Source: Paraescarpia echinospica
Taxonomy: Eukaryota > Annelida > Polychaeta > Sabellida > Siboglinidae
Length of the DNA: 64,000 nt
Direction of reading: 5' to 3'
NCBI GenBank assembly: GCA_020002185.1
Contig: CM034531.1
Coordinates: forward strand, 41,697,327 to 41,761,326
Shown here: positions 1 to 12,800 of the stretch, piece by piece
How positions within the stretch are numbered: the stretch's first letter is position 1
Layout: each line of letters opens with the position of its first letter
Program-made: the position numbers and the translations under genes
Notes under the pieces: generated by a model
What the model saw: the letters and a program-made list of their open reading frames with translations, nothing else
Told to the model about the DNA's origin: nothing
Databases searched by the model: none

Positions 1-554
1 TATGTGTGTGGGTCATTCCACCAATATATACTATTCACCATATGTGTGTGGGTCACTCCACCAATATATACTATTCACCATATGCGTGTGGGTCACTCCA
101 TCAATATACACTATTCACCATGTGTGTGGGTCACTCCACCAATACATACTATTCACCATGTGTGTGGGTCATTCCACCAATACATACTATTCACCATGTG
201 TGTGGGTCATTCCACCAATACATACTATTCACTATGTGTGTGTGGGTCACTCCACCAATATATACTATTCACCATGTGTGTGGGTTACTCCGCCAATATA
301 TACTATTCACCATATTTGTGTGGGTCACTCCACCAATATACACTATTCACCATGTGTGTGGGTCACTCCACCAATATATACTATTCAACATATGTGTGTG
401 GGTCACTCCACCAATATATACTATTCACCATGTGTGGGGGCCACTCCACCAATATACACTATTCACCATATGTGTGGGAGTCACTCCACCAATATACACT
501 ATTCACCATGTGTGGGGGTCACTCCACCAATATATACTATTCACCATGTGTGTG
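1..554. repeat. 40-bp satellite array, left copy (truncated by window edge and gap)
   Basis: About 14 tandem units of roughly 40 bp with the core GGGTCACTCCACCAATATA followed by CTATTCACCATATGTGTG. Units differ by single substitutions (for example GGGTCATTCC and AATACATACT), so this copy is more diverged than the array of the same family at 31.07-32.25 kb. All three forward frames are open across it only because the unit lacks stops; no protein is implied. Confidence 0.97.
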
Positions 555-1554
555 NNNNNNNNNNNNNNNNNNNNNNNNNNNNNNNNNNNNNNNNNNNNNN
601 NNNNNNNNNNNNNNNNNNNNNNNNNNNNNNNNNNNNNNNNNNNNNNNNNNNNNNNNNNNNNNNNNNNNNNNNNNNNNNNNNNNNNNNNNNNNNNNNNNNN
701 NNNNNNNNNNNNNNNNNNNNNNNNNNNNNNNNNNNNNNNNNNNNNNNNNNNNNNNNNNNNNNNNNNNNNNNNNNNNNNNNNNNNNNNNNNNNNNNNNNNN
801 NNNNNNNNNNNNNNNNNNNNNNNNNNNNNNNNNNNNNNNNNNNNNNNNNNNNNNNNNNNNNNNNNNNNNNNNNNNNNNNNNNNNNNNNNNNNNNNNNNNN
901 NNNNNNNNNNNNNNNNNNNNNNNNNNNNNNNNNNNNNNNNNNNNNNNNNNNNNNNNNNNNNNNNNNNNNNNNNNNNNNNNNNNNNNNNNNNNNNNNNNNN
1001 NNNNNNNNNNNNNNNNNNNNNNNNNNNNNNNNNNNNNNNNNNNNNNNNNNNNNNNNNNNNNNNNNNNNNNNNNNNNNNNNNNNNNNNNNNNNNNNNNNNN
1101 NNNNNNNNNNNNNNNNNNNNNNNNNNNNNNNNNNNNNNNNNNNNNNNNNNNNNNNNNNNNNNNNNNNNNNNNNNNNNNNNNNNNNNNNNNNNNNNNNNNN
1201 NNNNNNNNNNNNNNNNNNNNNNNNNNNNNNNNNNNNNNNNNNNNNNNNNNNNNNNNNNNNNNNNNNNNNNNNNNNNNNNNNNNNNNNNNNNNNNNNNNNN
1301 NNNNNNNNNNNNNNNNNNNNNNNNNNNNNNNNNNNNNNNNNNNNNNNNNNNNNNNNNNNNNNNNNNNNNNNNNNNNNNNNNNNNNNNNNNNNNNNNNNNN
1401 NNNNNNNNNNNNNNNNNNNNNNNNNNNNNNNNNNNNNNNNNNNNNNNNNNNNNNNNNNNNNNNNNNNNNNNNNNNNNNNNNNNNNNNNNNNNNNNNNNNN
1501 NNNNNNNNNNNNNNNNNNNNNNNNNNNNNNNNNNNNNNNNNNNNNNNNNNNNNN
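555..1554. other. Assembly gap of exactly 1000 N
   Basis: Exactly 1000 N, which is a placeholder length. It separates the 40-bp satellite from the reverse-transcriptase side of a minus-strand retroelement, so the true length and content are unknown. Confidence 0.99.
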
Positions 1555-2987
1555 GACTTGGTAGCAGATGCTAAAATTATGTTCTTCACGTCTGCTGGTG
1601 AAGCAGCTTCGAAACATACATTCGTCACTACGTCTTCAGTTGACGATTGAGTCATATTGCGGCGCAACGCATTGATCTTCTTGGAGAAACTCTTCTGGAA
1701 TTTCGCTGCAACAGTAGCTTGTGTAGCGTCCTCGGGTAGCGGTTGGTCTACAGCGCGACCAAGTAGTGTGTTTGCGATCTGGTAGACATGTCGGATGTTG
1801 CCACCAGCACTTGTCATCTCAGTACGGTAGTAATGCGATCGTGCAGTCCTAGGTGATTTTTGGAACACGTTGGGCAAACTGGTGTATATTTGACGATGTA
1901 CAGTCAGTCCAGTTTGTCGCCAGTTACGCTCAGCACGATGTAATGCCCGCTTCTTGTCAGTTAGCTCGCTTGTATGCCACTCTGTCTTCGGCCTAGCCAT
2001 GATAGTCCGCGAGATTACTGGGGCATGAGCGTTAACGATGCTACGTATGCATCCATCGTATCGAGTGAGGATAACTTCAGGATTTTGTTCAGGAACATTA
2101 AGATGTGATGCCGCGAGATCTGCGGTAAAACGGCTGCCATCAATGGCTGAGTACTTGCGGTATTGGACGCGTCGCGTCATGTGCTCTGGTTTAGGTTGGT
2201 GTAATCCGCATTCAATCACACGGTGATCAGTGAGAAGAGTTTTTGGCTCAACTGTTGTGGCTATGACGTGAGATGTTCACGACATGATAACCAGGTCCAG
2301 GATGTTCCCGCGCTCATGTGTTGCACTTTGCACATGTTGTACAAAGCCATGAGTCTCCAGCAAATCAGTCAAGTTCGTTGATTCGGTGCATGTGGAATCA
2401 CCATATCGTGTGTTGAAATCACCACACATGACAGTCTCTGCAGGGTGGGCCGCGGCGATGAGTAAAACCTTCCCAACGTCATCTAGGAAGGAGCGGAAGT
2501 TGGACGTTGGCGGTCGGTAGACAACGATCACGTGAATGGTGCAACCAATACGGATATTACGCAGAATAACGCAACAAGTCTCACTAGCATGAGTATCAAT
2601 GTCAGCACGTGAAACTAGCTGCAATGTCTTTCGAAATAGTGCTCCTACACCACCTCCACGACGGGCCCCACTGCACGGCTGGTGAACGAACGTGAAATCC
2701 TCACCGCACAGTTCGGATTCAACAATCGTTTCGCCTTCTGCCAGCCAAGTTTCCGTTAAGGTGACGACGTCCAGTTCATGCTCGTCGATGTAGTCACGCA
2801 CGAGTAGCGCCTGTTTGCGAATGGATCTTGCGTTAATCAGGGCGAACTTCGCACAATGATAAGAGGAGCTTCGCGTAGTGGAAGACCCATTACCCGAGCC
2901 CATCGGGGTCAGTGCGATCAAGTTGGCACTGTTAACACCAGTTTGTTTATAAACAGAATTGACCTGGTGGCACCATCTGCTGGCCAC
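1555..2987 (-). mobile_element. Non-LTR retrotransposon ORF2 fragment: APE-type endonuclease plus linker, nonsense-mutated
   Basis: Read on the minus strand, 2987-2280 encodes an endonuclease/exonuclease/phosphatase domain: LINARSIRKQ near the start, then LTETWL, RRGGGVGALF, VVYRPP, CGDFNTRYGD and a terminal GNILDLVI. After an in-frame TGA at 2277-2279 the same frame stays open (TTVEPKTLLTDHRVIECG, the DHR motif closing the endonuclease) through the usual linker to the gap, ending NIILASATK just where reverse transcriptase should begin. The element is therefore a jockey/CR1-type ORF2 broken by one nonsense codon, with its RT in the gap or lost. It lies in antisense in a CFAP69 intron. No clear ORF1 is visible upstream. 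The clade is not certain. Confidence 0.88.
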
Positions 2988-3818
2988 GTTGGTTATTGGT
3001 CTGGACCGTTGTCATATCCCGGCTGTTGTGCCCCGCCTCGTTGGTCGCCGACACAAATGCAGTCTCTCAATTGTTTCCGTCCATGGTTGACTAGGCGGCT
3101 GCACGCATTTCCGTAGATTCAGCAACAATGTTCTGGACAGCGACATGCTTCAGCAGACACTACCACAAGCAGGCAATGTTCTGGTACGGTGAGCGCAGCT
3201 TGGCAGCGCAGACATGTGTAGTTCAAACAGGTTGATAGTAGCAGCCACGCCCCAGAATAAAGGGCAGTTTTAAAAGTCACTTTAAAACGTGTGATTAAAG
3301 ATACATATACAGTCACAGACCTTCCATGTGTACGTATTGTATGTTCACGACTTACAATACAAAGCACGAAGATAATCCAGGATTTCAAAACATTGATAAA
3401 TAGAGATTATAGACAGACCGGGAGCAGCCACATACCGCAGAGCTACAACCTCGTTTTTGTTTCGAGTACAGACGAGAGCAACTAAAATGATACCAAAACT
3501 GAGGTATCTTAGTTACGAAATACGCCTAAAAGTATGTGGTTTTGACAACACTAGAGACCAGGAGATTGAGAGGGGATCAGATAGAAATTGTTAAAATATT
3601 GATTATGATTAATCGACTTACCACAGTACTTCTTTCAAGATCAAGATACGATACGTTATACACTTTACAGGTATCGTGATATACACAACACATCATGCCT
3701 TACTTCACACAGATCTGTATAATGCATTGAAAATAAACTGTTTCTCTAAAACTGTGTATCATATCCTATGGTGGCTTAGCATATTATTACAACCCTAAAC
3801 ATTATTATGTTTTTACAG
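2988..3818. other. Intronic sequence, no gene recognised
   Basis: This is non-repetitive sequence between the retroelement fragment and the first visible CFAP69 exon. The part next to 2988 is probably the 5' region of the minus-strand retroelement, but I see no conserved domain. The short open frames on both strands lack recognisable motifs. Confidence 0.6.
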
Positions 3819-3881
3819 GGCAACCAGCTGCAGCCGGTCAACCTAAAGAGAGTCATCAAACTGCTGCTGGACCCTCACTCT
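3819..3881 (+). CDS. CFAP69: CFAP69 coding exon 1 of window
   Basis: Acceptor TTTTTACAG and donor GTACGT; 63 nt, phase 0 on both sides. It encodes [20 protein letters not shown] plus S, matching the conserved N-terminal block of the family, so the true start codon is in an exon to the left. Confidence 0.9.
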
Positions 3882-6800
3882 GTACGTTTGTTGCTAATAT
3901 TTTAATTCTTTCAGAATAATATTTCAGTTTACGGTCACGAGACCGACCCTGTTAAATACACCAATCATAAAAGTTCTTATATAGCATGACAATGAAAATA
4001 CATAATTCATTTGTACATGAGTTGTGACCATGTTTAAATAATTATAATACATGTATGTTCTTTGATGCACCATCTGTATAACACTATCTGTATAACACCA
4101 TCTGTATAACACCATCTGTATAACACCATCTGTATAACACCATTTGTATAACACCATCTGTATAACACCATCTGTATAACACCATCTGTATAAAACCATC
4201 TGTATAACACCGTCTGTATAACACTATCTGTAGCTAATCACTGCATTCACAAATTAAACATCCATTCACAAATCCAAGCACAAGGACATTTATACCAAAC
4301 TCTTTGACACCCGATCCAATCTACGGCTGCCAGAATACTTGAAATGTGTTTTACTCGCATTGGTCTGAAGACATTGTGGCTGACAGGTTTGCAACAATAA
4401 CAATTGTACATCGTACCTACCTTAACATTTGGAAACATAGCAGGAAAAACAAATCTTATACTAGGAACTTCCTAAGTTAGTTTTTTATACCTCTTATGTC
4501 AGAACCTTTTCAAGAAAAGTGTAATTAGAAAAGTACAAAGACAATTATTATCTGTGGTGTAAATGAATTGAGAGTTAGCATGTACCATGGAATATATATG
4601 CAATGTCTCTGTTTTTTGTTTCAGTGTATGCTGTATGACAGACATGTGCATGCAATGATGAAGGTGGCTCGGCATTACAAGGATGGATATGTATCTTTTC
4701 TGGTTTTAAGCAATTATTAATATATTGCTAGTGTAAATGTTTTGAAGGCAATACTGAGTGATTTTTTCTAATAAAAGTATCCACCATGTTCGTAGTTGTC
4801 ATTCTGCAGAATGGCCATCTTTGTGGGAACTAACTGGCAATAGATACAATGCCTAATAAAAATTCCTTACAATGAGACGTTATTGCGATGTGGACTATTA
4901 TAACCAAGTCACATTTACACACTGCATAGACGACCATTTGTTTAAGGTACTGGGAACTATACAACTAGAAACACATTTTGTTGCAAGGGACAGTTTCAGC
5001 AAATTTCTTAACGGTGCACAGCTGCTGAAGGATTTGGTGTCTGTGTTCCGCATACTGAATGTGTGTGCCGACCGAGTCGCCCAGCATGTGGTCTACGCCC
5101 AGTGCATGGTCGCCATGCTGAAGCCTTGCAGTCTACCATTCTTCCAGCAGAAGACATCTGATGAAGTCGCCTTTGAGCAGATAGCCAGGGAGTCTGTGTC
5201 ACAACTGGGTGAGTGGTATATGTACAGGATATCTGCTTTGTGTATGTGTGTGTGCGTATGTGTGTGTAAGTGCATGTGTGATATTTGATGTGTGTGATAT
5301 ATATTGTGCAAAACAATCTTTTATTGTGTTACATGATATCTGATGCATGCTGCCTTTGTGGAATGCACAAATGAAGTGGTTATGGAGTTGGGTTCTCTGT
5401 CGAGAGATTCTGAGTTCGAATGCCCTTTCTTCCATTTCGAACCTTGGACACTCTACATTACTCCAGCTGACTTAAATGTAGGAGTGAGTAACTGGCTATA
5501 GACAGTGGTAAATATTTGTGCACAAATAATCTTCAGACAGTAATAAACGTATGGCTGAATGCTTCCCAGAAAAGTCAGATGGTGTTTGATTGAACAGATC
5601 TGCCAGGGAGTGAAGTGTCAGTTGCCTTGAGCAGTCCTGAGGACTTGACACTGCACTATATAAGAACTTACTTTTTTGTACCAAACAAACACATGTTCCA
5701 CTACTTGATATCTGGCAATGTGTTGTATAGTAGGATATCTGATGCATGTGCCAAACAATCTTGTGTTGTGTTACTGGATATCTGATGCATGTGCCAAACA
5801 ATCATATGTTATGTTACTGGATAACTGATGTGTGTGTGTGTCAAACAGTCGTGTTGTGTAACAGGATATCTGATGCGTGTGCCAAACAATGATGTGTTGT
5901 GTTACAGGATATCTGATGTATGTGCCAAACAATCGTGTTGTGCAACAGGATATCTGATGTGGGTGCCAAACAATGATGTGTCGTGTTACAGGATATCTGA
6001 TGTGTGTGAGTCAAACAGTCATGTGTTGTGTAACAGGATATCTGATGTGTGTGCCAAACAATCATGTGTTGTGTTACAGTATATCTGATGCGTGTGCTAA
6101 ACAATCATGTGTTGTGTTACTGGATATCTGATGCGTGTGCCAAACAATCATGTGTTGTGTTACAGGATATCTGATGCGTGCGTCAAACAGTCATATGTTG
6201 TGTTACAGGATATCTGATGCGTGTGCCAAACAGTCATGTGAGGACCCAGATCTGTGAGACGCTGATAGACTTCTACAGTGGTCCTGCACGCACAGTCAGA
6301 CTGAACAGTGGGTGAAATAATATGTACCTGTAGTCATCTACAGTGTTAACACACCTCTTAGCAACATAACACATGAAAAAGAGTAATTCTGTGTGTAATA
6401 TGCTAGATACAATATGTAAATATCCTCTTGTAACAGTAATAATCACAGTTGTTTATATGTATGCAAACATGCACACATGCACGTTTGCACATGTGCACAC
6501 ATGCTTGCACAAACACATACCTCATACATATTAAGTAAATATAAGTGACTGGTCAGCGTACATGTGTTTGAATCGGTCTATGTATTTTTACCTCTCTTTC
6601 TAGAAGGTCGTTTCTGAAGTTCAGTGCATCTGCTGATGATATTTCTAAATGAGGAAGTTTGTTGTTCCACAAATGTAATAAACTAGCTCCCACATTTGCA
6701 GTAGACTTTCGTGCGAGTAGAAAACAGAGATAGGTGCTTGATGCCTATATAACTGAAGCTTCATACTACCTATTATATGATTTATATTTATACACCTGTT

Positions 6801-9800
6801 GCAGAGTTGAAGAAGACCACTCTGGCTTATAACAAGAAGGTCATTGAGTCGAGTGATGTGGCTGAGACACTAGTCAAGGTGAGTCCACAATATAACAACA
6901 ACACTGGGTTTTTTGCAGATCACTTGTTACTAATTTCGTGAACACATGAGTGAATATTGTACATTTTGCCTGCATGTATTCCATTTCTGGGTAAATGTGT
7001 ATCACTTAGTTTCTGATATAGAAAATACCAAAAAGTGATACAAACATTTGTGACCCATCTTAACAAAATGAGTTGCATGTCAGAAATTTTTTATATTGAG
7101 TTATTAGTAGCGTCGGAAAGAGCAGAATCTCTGCTTTCACATGGTGTATCATGTAAGAAGATATCTTAATTCTAACTGAAGTTATGGTTTAACAAACACA
7201 TGGGGTAGAAACCTTCAAACCCAGAAAACGGCCGTCAAAGTTGATGCAACTTATTCGTTATGTTTCATGAAATGTACCTTAGTTACTGTCTTCCAAGCTC
7301 TCTGGAGGTCACAGAATGTAGTTATTAGCATATGTATGCCCATATATGGGAAGATGATGCATCAAGCTTCGTGGTGATACCCCATATGTTAGGAGTGTCC
7401 GAAAATTAGCAGTTGCGAACGCGTGCAATTACTGGCATTTTTGGCGTTATTTTAAGGAAATCGAGCGGAACACTTAGCACAGCTCTACAAAAATCGCTTT
7501 AAAATACACAAAACAGTGTTAATTAGTGGGTAGCTAGAGTAGCAATTGATCAAACGAATACCAAAGAATAATTTTCAGGGGAAATCTCAAAATCGATGGA
7601 TTCACGATTTGTTCACATAAACGGCATTTACGGAAAATCAGATTTGCCGACATCCGACTCATTTCGTTAAGATGTTATTCATTTTGAGATAGATGAAGGA
7701 AGAAATGTAGACTAGAATTAATAACTTCACGCTAATTTCAAACTCAACTCATGAAAAGACATGCTAGCATAACACCTCACATTCAGAAGTGTAGTGACAA
7801 AAACAGTGTCAACATTCTGTCTTGCCAAGTTCAAAACTAAATCCGTCCAGCAATGAGGATTTATTCACTGGTTGATATGTAACATATTTAATCAAGGTTC
7901 AACCAGATCATTGTGAAAGTTGCAATCATTTTTATTCTCCAAACATTGATTCAATATTGTATTTCCGTCCTAAATCTGTTATGGTCCCTCACACGATGAT
8001 GACTTGCTCACACCAGTGTTCAACCTAGCATGCTTAATGATTCTGGTTCATTTGCTCAGGTTCCACAAACTATTTGGGCATTGTAAATGTGTTATTATTT
8101 AGTTGCATCAATAAAGACCTGGGATTGGACAGTAATTATAACAAACTCCTTAAACATATCCCACCACATGCAGAATGCATACAAATGTTCCTAAGAAACA
8201 TGTTTAGTTGTGTTGGTCTCCTGGGGCAGGCGTAAACATTGATGCAGCATTTGTACTAAAGCAGAACTGAGTGATCAACATTGTCTTACATGATATGGCT
8301 AACTACAGCCCAGTCTATTGCTTGTTCCAGTCTCTGGCTTTCATAGTCAATGATTTGGAAATGAAGTTGACTGTATTGGGTGTCCTGCAGAAATTCTCAA
8401 AACATTCACGTAAGTTAACATGTTTTTTTATTAATCCTGTAACCATTTTAATTAATAGTATAATCCACTAAACCCACATGTAATCATTTTATAGATTATA
8501 TTTAAGTATTTCTGTGTACCAATCAAAATATGTGTGGGCTCTGATAACAGTAGTTTATTTCCATGCAGCAGGGGGAGCCACTGTATATAGCTGGGGAGCC
8601 ACTGTATACAGCAGGGGGAACCACTGCATGCAGCAGGGGAGCTACTGCACATAGTATGGGGGCCACTGCATACAACAGGGGAAGCCACTGCATACAGCAG
8701 GGGAGGAAGCCACTGCATACAGCAGGGGAGGAAGCAGCAGGGGGGCCACTACATATAGTAGGGGAAGCCACTGCAAACAGCAGGAGAAATTACTGCATAC
8801 AGCAGGGGGAGCCACAGCACATAGTAGGGGAAGCCACTGCATACAGCAGGAGAAATCACTGCATACAGCAGGGGGAGCCACAGCATATAGTAGGGGAAGC
8901 CACTGCAAACAGCAGGAGAAATCACTGCATAGAGCAGGGGGAGCCACTGCATATAGTAGAGGAAGCCACTGCAAACAGCAGGAGAAATCACTGCATACAG
9001 CAGGGGGAGCCACAGCATATAGTAGGGGAAGCCACTGCATACAGCAGGGGGAGCCACAGCAAATAGTAGGAGGAGCCACTGCATAAAGCAGGAGAAATCA
9101 CTGCATAGAGCAGGGGGAGCCACTGCATATAGTAGAGGAAGCCACTGCAAACAGCAGGAGAAATCACTGCATACAGCAGGGGGAACCACAGCATATAGTA
9201 GGGGGAGCCACTGCATACAGCAGGAGAAATCACTGCTTACAGCAGGGGGAGCCACTGCATATAGTAGGGGAAGCCACTGCAAACAGCAGGAGAAATCACT
9301 GCATGCAGCAGGGGGAGCCACAGCATATAGTAGGGGAAGCCACTGCAAACAGCAGGAGAAATCACTGCATAGAGCAGGGGGAGCCACTGCATATAGTAGA
9401 GGAAGCCACTGCAAACAGCAGGAAAAATCACTGCATACAGCAGGGGGAGCCACAGCATATAGTAGGGGAAGCCACTGCATACAGCAGGGGGAGCCACAGC
9501 ATATAGTAGGGGGAGCCACTGCATACAGCAGGATAAATCACTGCATAGAGCAGGGGGAGCCACTGCATATAGTAGAGGAAGCCACTGCAAACAGCAGGAG
9601 AAATCACTGCATACAGCAGGGGGAGCCACAGCATATAGTAGGGGAAGCCACTGCATACAGCAGGGGGAGCCACAGCATATAGTAGGGGGAGCCACTGCAT
9701 ACAGCAGGATAAATCACTGCATAGAGCAGGGGGAGCCACTGCATATAGTAGAGGAAGCCACTGCAAACAGCAGGAGAAATCACTGCATACAGCAGGGGGA

Positions 9801-12800
9801 ACCACAGCATATAGTAATGGAAGCCACTGCATACAGCAGGGGAAGCCACAGCATATAGCAGGGGGAGCCACTGCATATAGTAGGGGAAGCCACTGCAAAC
9901 AGCAGGAGAAATCACTGCATAGAGCAGGGGGAGCCACTGCATATAGTAGGGGAAGCCACTGCATACATCAGGAGAAATCACTGCATACAATAGGGGGAGC
10001 CATTATATATATAGCAGGGAGAGACATTCGTGTATGTTTGTGTTTGTTGATGAGCTGTGAACTGTGACAAGTGTGTTTGTTACAGCTGTGAACTGTGACA
10101 AATGTGTTTGTTGCTTAGCTGTCAAATGTTATAAGTGTGTTTGTTGTTGCTCAGCTGTGAACTGTGACAAGTGTGTTCATTACAGCTGTGAACTGTGACA
10201 AGTGTTTTTGTTACAGATGTGAACTGTGACAAAAGTGTGTTTGTTGCTCAGCTGTGAACTGCGACAAGTGTGTTTGTTGCTCAGCTGTGAAATGTGACAA
10301 GTGTGGTTGTTGATCAGCCATGAACTGTGACAACTGTGTTTGTTGCTCAGCTGTGAACTGTGACAAGTGTGTTTGTTGATCAGCTGTCAACTGTGACAAA
10401 TGTGTTTGTTAACAGCTGTGAACAGTGACTGGTGTGTTTGTTACAGCTGTGAATTGTGACAAGATGCTGCAAGCGGAGGCCGCGAGTCAGCTGTGTACTC
10501 ACATGATGGACAACGACAAGAGCGGGCTCCTACTCTTCCGCTCCACAGACATCTTGTGGAACCTCCTGGAGAGTGGAGCCAAAGATAAACTGGCGGCTCA
10601 ACTCAGCAACAACGTCTGCATAGGGTCAGTCATAATATGTTGTCTTATGTAGCCCTGGTATCCCCCGAGACAAGGCACTCATGACACATACTCCACTGTC
10701 AGTATCCTCCTAGACAAGGCACTCATGATACATACTCCACTGTCAGTATCCCCCTAGACAAGGCACTCATGACACATACTCCACTGTTAATATCCTCCTA
10801 GACAAGGCACTCATGACACATACTCCACTGTCAATATCCTCCTAAACAAGGCACTCATGACACATATTCAACTGTTGATATCCTCCTAAACAAGGCACTC
10901 ATGACACATACTCCACTGTTAATATTCTCCTAAACAAAGCACACGTGACACTTAGGCCACAGTCAGAGCAATATCTTTGGCAGCAGATGATGTACTTCTT
11001 ACAAGGGTTTTGTAGATCAAGACTATCTGCTCAGTCAATGCATCACAGATGTTTTCCATTTCCATGACAGAGATCATTTACTTGTCCTGGCATAGATACC
11101 AGGTAGAAGGGACAGTGGATGTTTGTGTCTCTTCAAAATACAGGTAAAATGGAATGAAACAACTACCCAAAATTTTGAAATGGCTGTAGATGGACTCAAA
11201 CCTCTTTCCCCACTACTGACAGTCATTTGCTCTAACCACGAGACCATTATGCCCAACATAACCAACAGCACATATATGTGCAACCTACCCTTCTGAGATA
11301 TTCATCGATTTTGTTTGTAGACATTCTCACTGCTAGCGTTTTCACCACCAATACACCATTTATTCCATTTATTAATATCCGTCTGCAGAAACAAACGTCT
11401 CCTCTATCTACCTTCAGTGAAAAAAATACTTATCACTATTGACATAACCATTCAATATCTTTAACATATTTATTGCACTTTCCAGAGTAACGTGTGTCGT
11501 TGGTATTGTTACAGTAACATCCGAGATGCCTTCATCCATCAGCTGACGTATGGCTACAGCCACTACGACCGTCAGCTGCGTAATGACCTGCTGGTCATTG
11601 CTTCCCTCATTGCATCCTGTTCTCCTGACGCTCCCTTTGTGGAGATCGGCTTCATCAAACAACTCACACTGTTTGCCACCTTCCAGGAAGGTAGGTCTCT
11701 CTGTTGATGGATTAATCTTACTAAATGTACTAGAACTCAAGTTCATAAGTGGTTTAATTAATGTACATTTTTAAGTGCACAATTAATATGCCATTTTACT
11801 CTAAAATTATTTAAAGCTAACATATTGTTAGCTTTAGGTCATTGTTAGTGCATCTCCTGCCAAGGTACCAAGGTCCTCTCACCTCTTTCTTTGTCTTCAT
11901 TCACTTCCTTCCTCAGTTGTTAGTGCATCTCCTCCCAGGTACCAAGGTCCTCTCACCTCTTTCTTTGTCTTCATTCACTTCCTTCCACAGTTGTTAGTGC
12001 ATCTCCTCCCAGGTACCAAGGTCCTCTCACCTCTTTCTTTGTCTTCATTCACTTCCTTCCACAGTTGTTAGTGCATCTCCTCCCAGGTACCAAGGTCCTC
12101 TCACCTCTTTCTTTGTCTTCATTCACTTCCTTCCACAGTTGTTAGTGCATCTCTTCCCAGGTACCAAGGTCCTCTCACCTCTTTCTTTGTCTTCATTCAC
12201 TTCCTTCCACAGTTGCTAGAGCATCTCCTGCCAAGTACCAAGGTCCTCTCACCTCTTTCTCTGTCTTCATTCACTTCCTTCCACAGTTGTTAGTGCATCT
12301 CCTCCCAGGTACCAAGGTCCTCTCACCTCTTTCTTTGTCTTCATTCACTTCCTTCCACAGTTGTTAGTGCATCTCCTCCCAGGCACCAAGGTCCTCTCAC
12401 CTCTTTCTCTGTCTTCATTCACTTCCTTCCACAGTTGTTAGTGCATCTCCTGCCAAGTACCAAGGTCCTCTCACCTCTTTCTCTGTCTTCATTCACTTCC
12501 TTCCACAGTTGTTAGTGCATCTCCTCCCAGGTACCAAGGTTCTCTCACCTCTTTCTCTGTCTTCATTCACTTCCTTGGACCATTGTTAGTGCATTTCCTC
12601 CCAGGCACCAAGGTCCTCTCACCTCCTCTGTATTCATCCACTTCCTTCCACAGTTGTTAGTGCATCTTCTCCCAAGTACCAAGATCCTCTCACCTCTTTC
12701 TCTGTCTTCATTCACTTCCTTCCACAGTTGTTAGTGCATCTTCTCCCAGGTACCAAGGTCCTCTCACCTCCTTCTCTGTTTTCATTCACTTCCTTCCACC

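Noticed and set aside
1..1650. Very long open frames through the 40-bp satellite and N gap
   Set aside because: The unit has no stop in any forward frame and the N run is read as X. Three overlapping frames give the same repetitive peptide, so this is an artefact.
8563..9990. Cys-rich and Gly-rich repeat proteins on both strands
   Set aside because: Frames exist in several phases because the repeat unit is a multiple of three in places. Composition follows the DNA repeat, and the array is intronic between CFAP69 exons 6 and 7.
11060..11260. tRNA gene on the minus strand
   Set aside because: A- and B-box-like motifs are present but no acceptor stem or full cloverleaf can be drawn; it fits a SINE head better.
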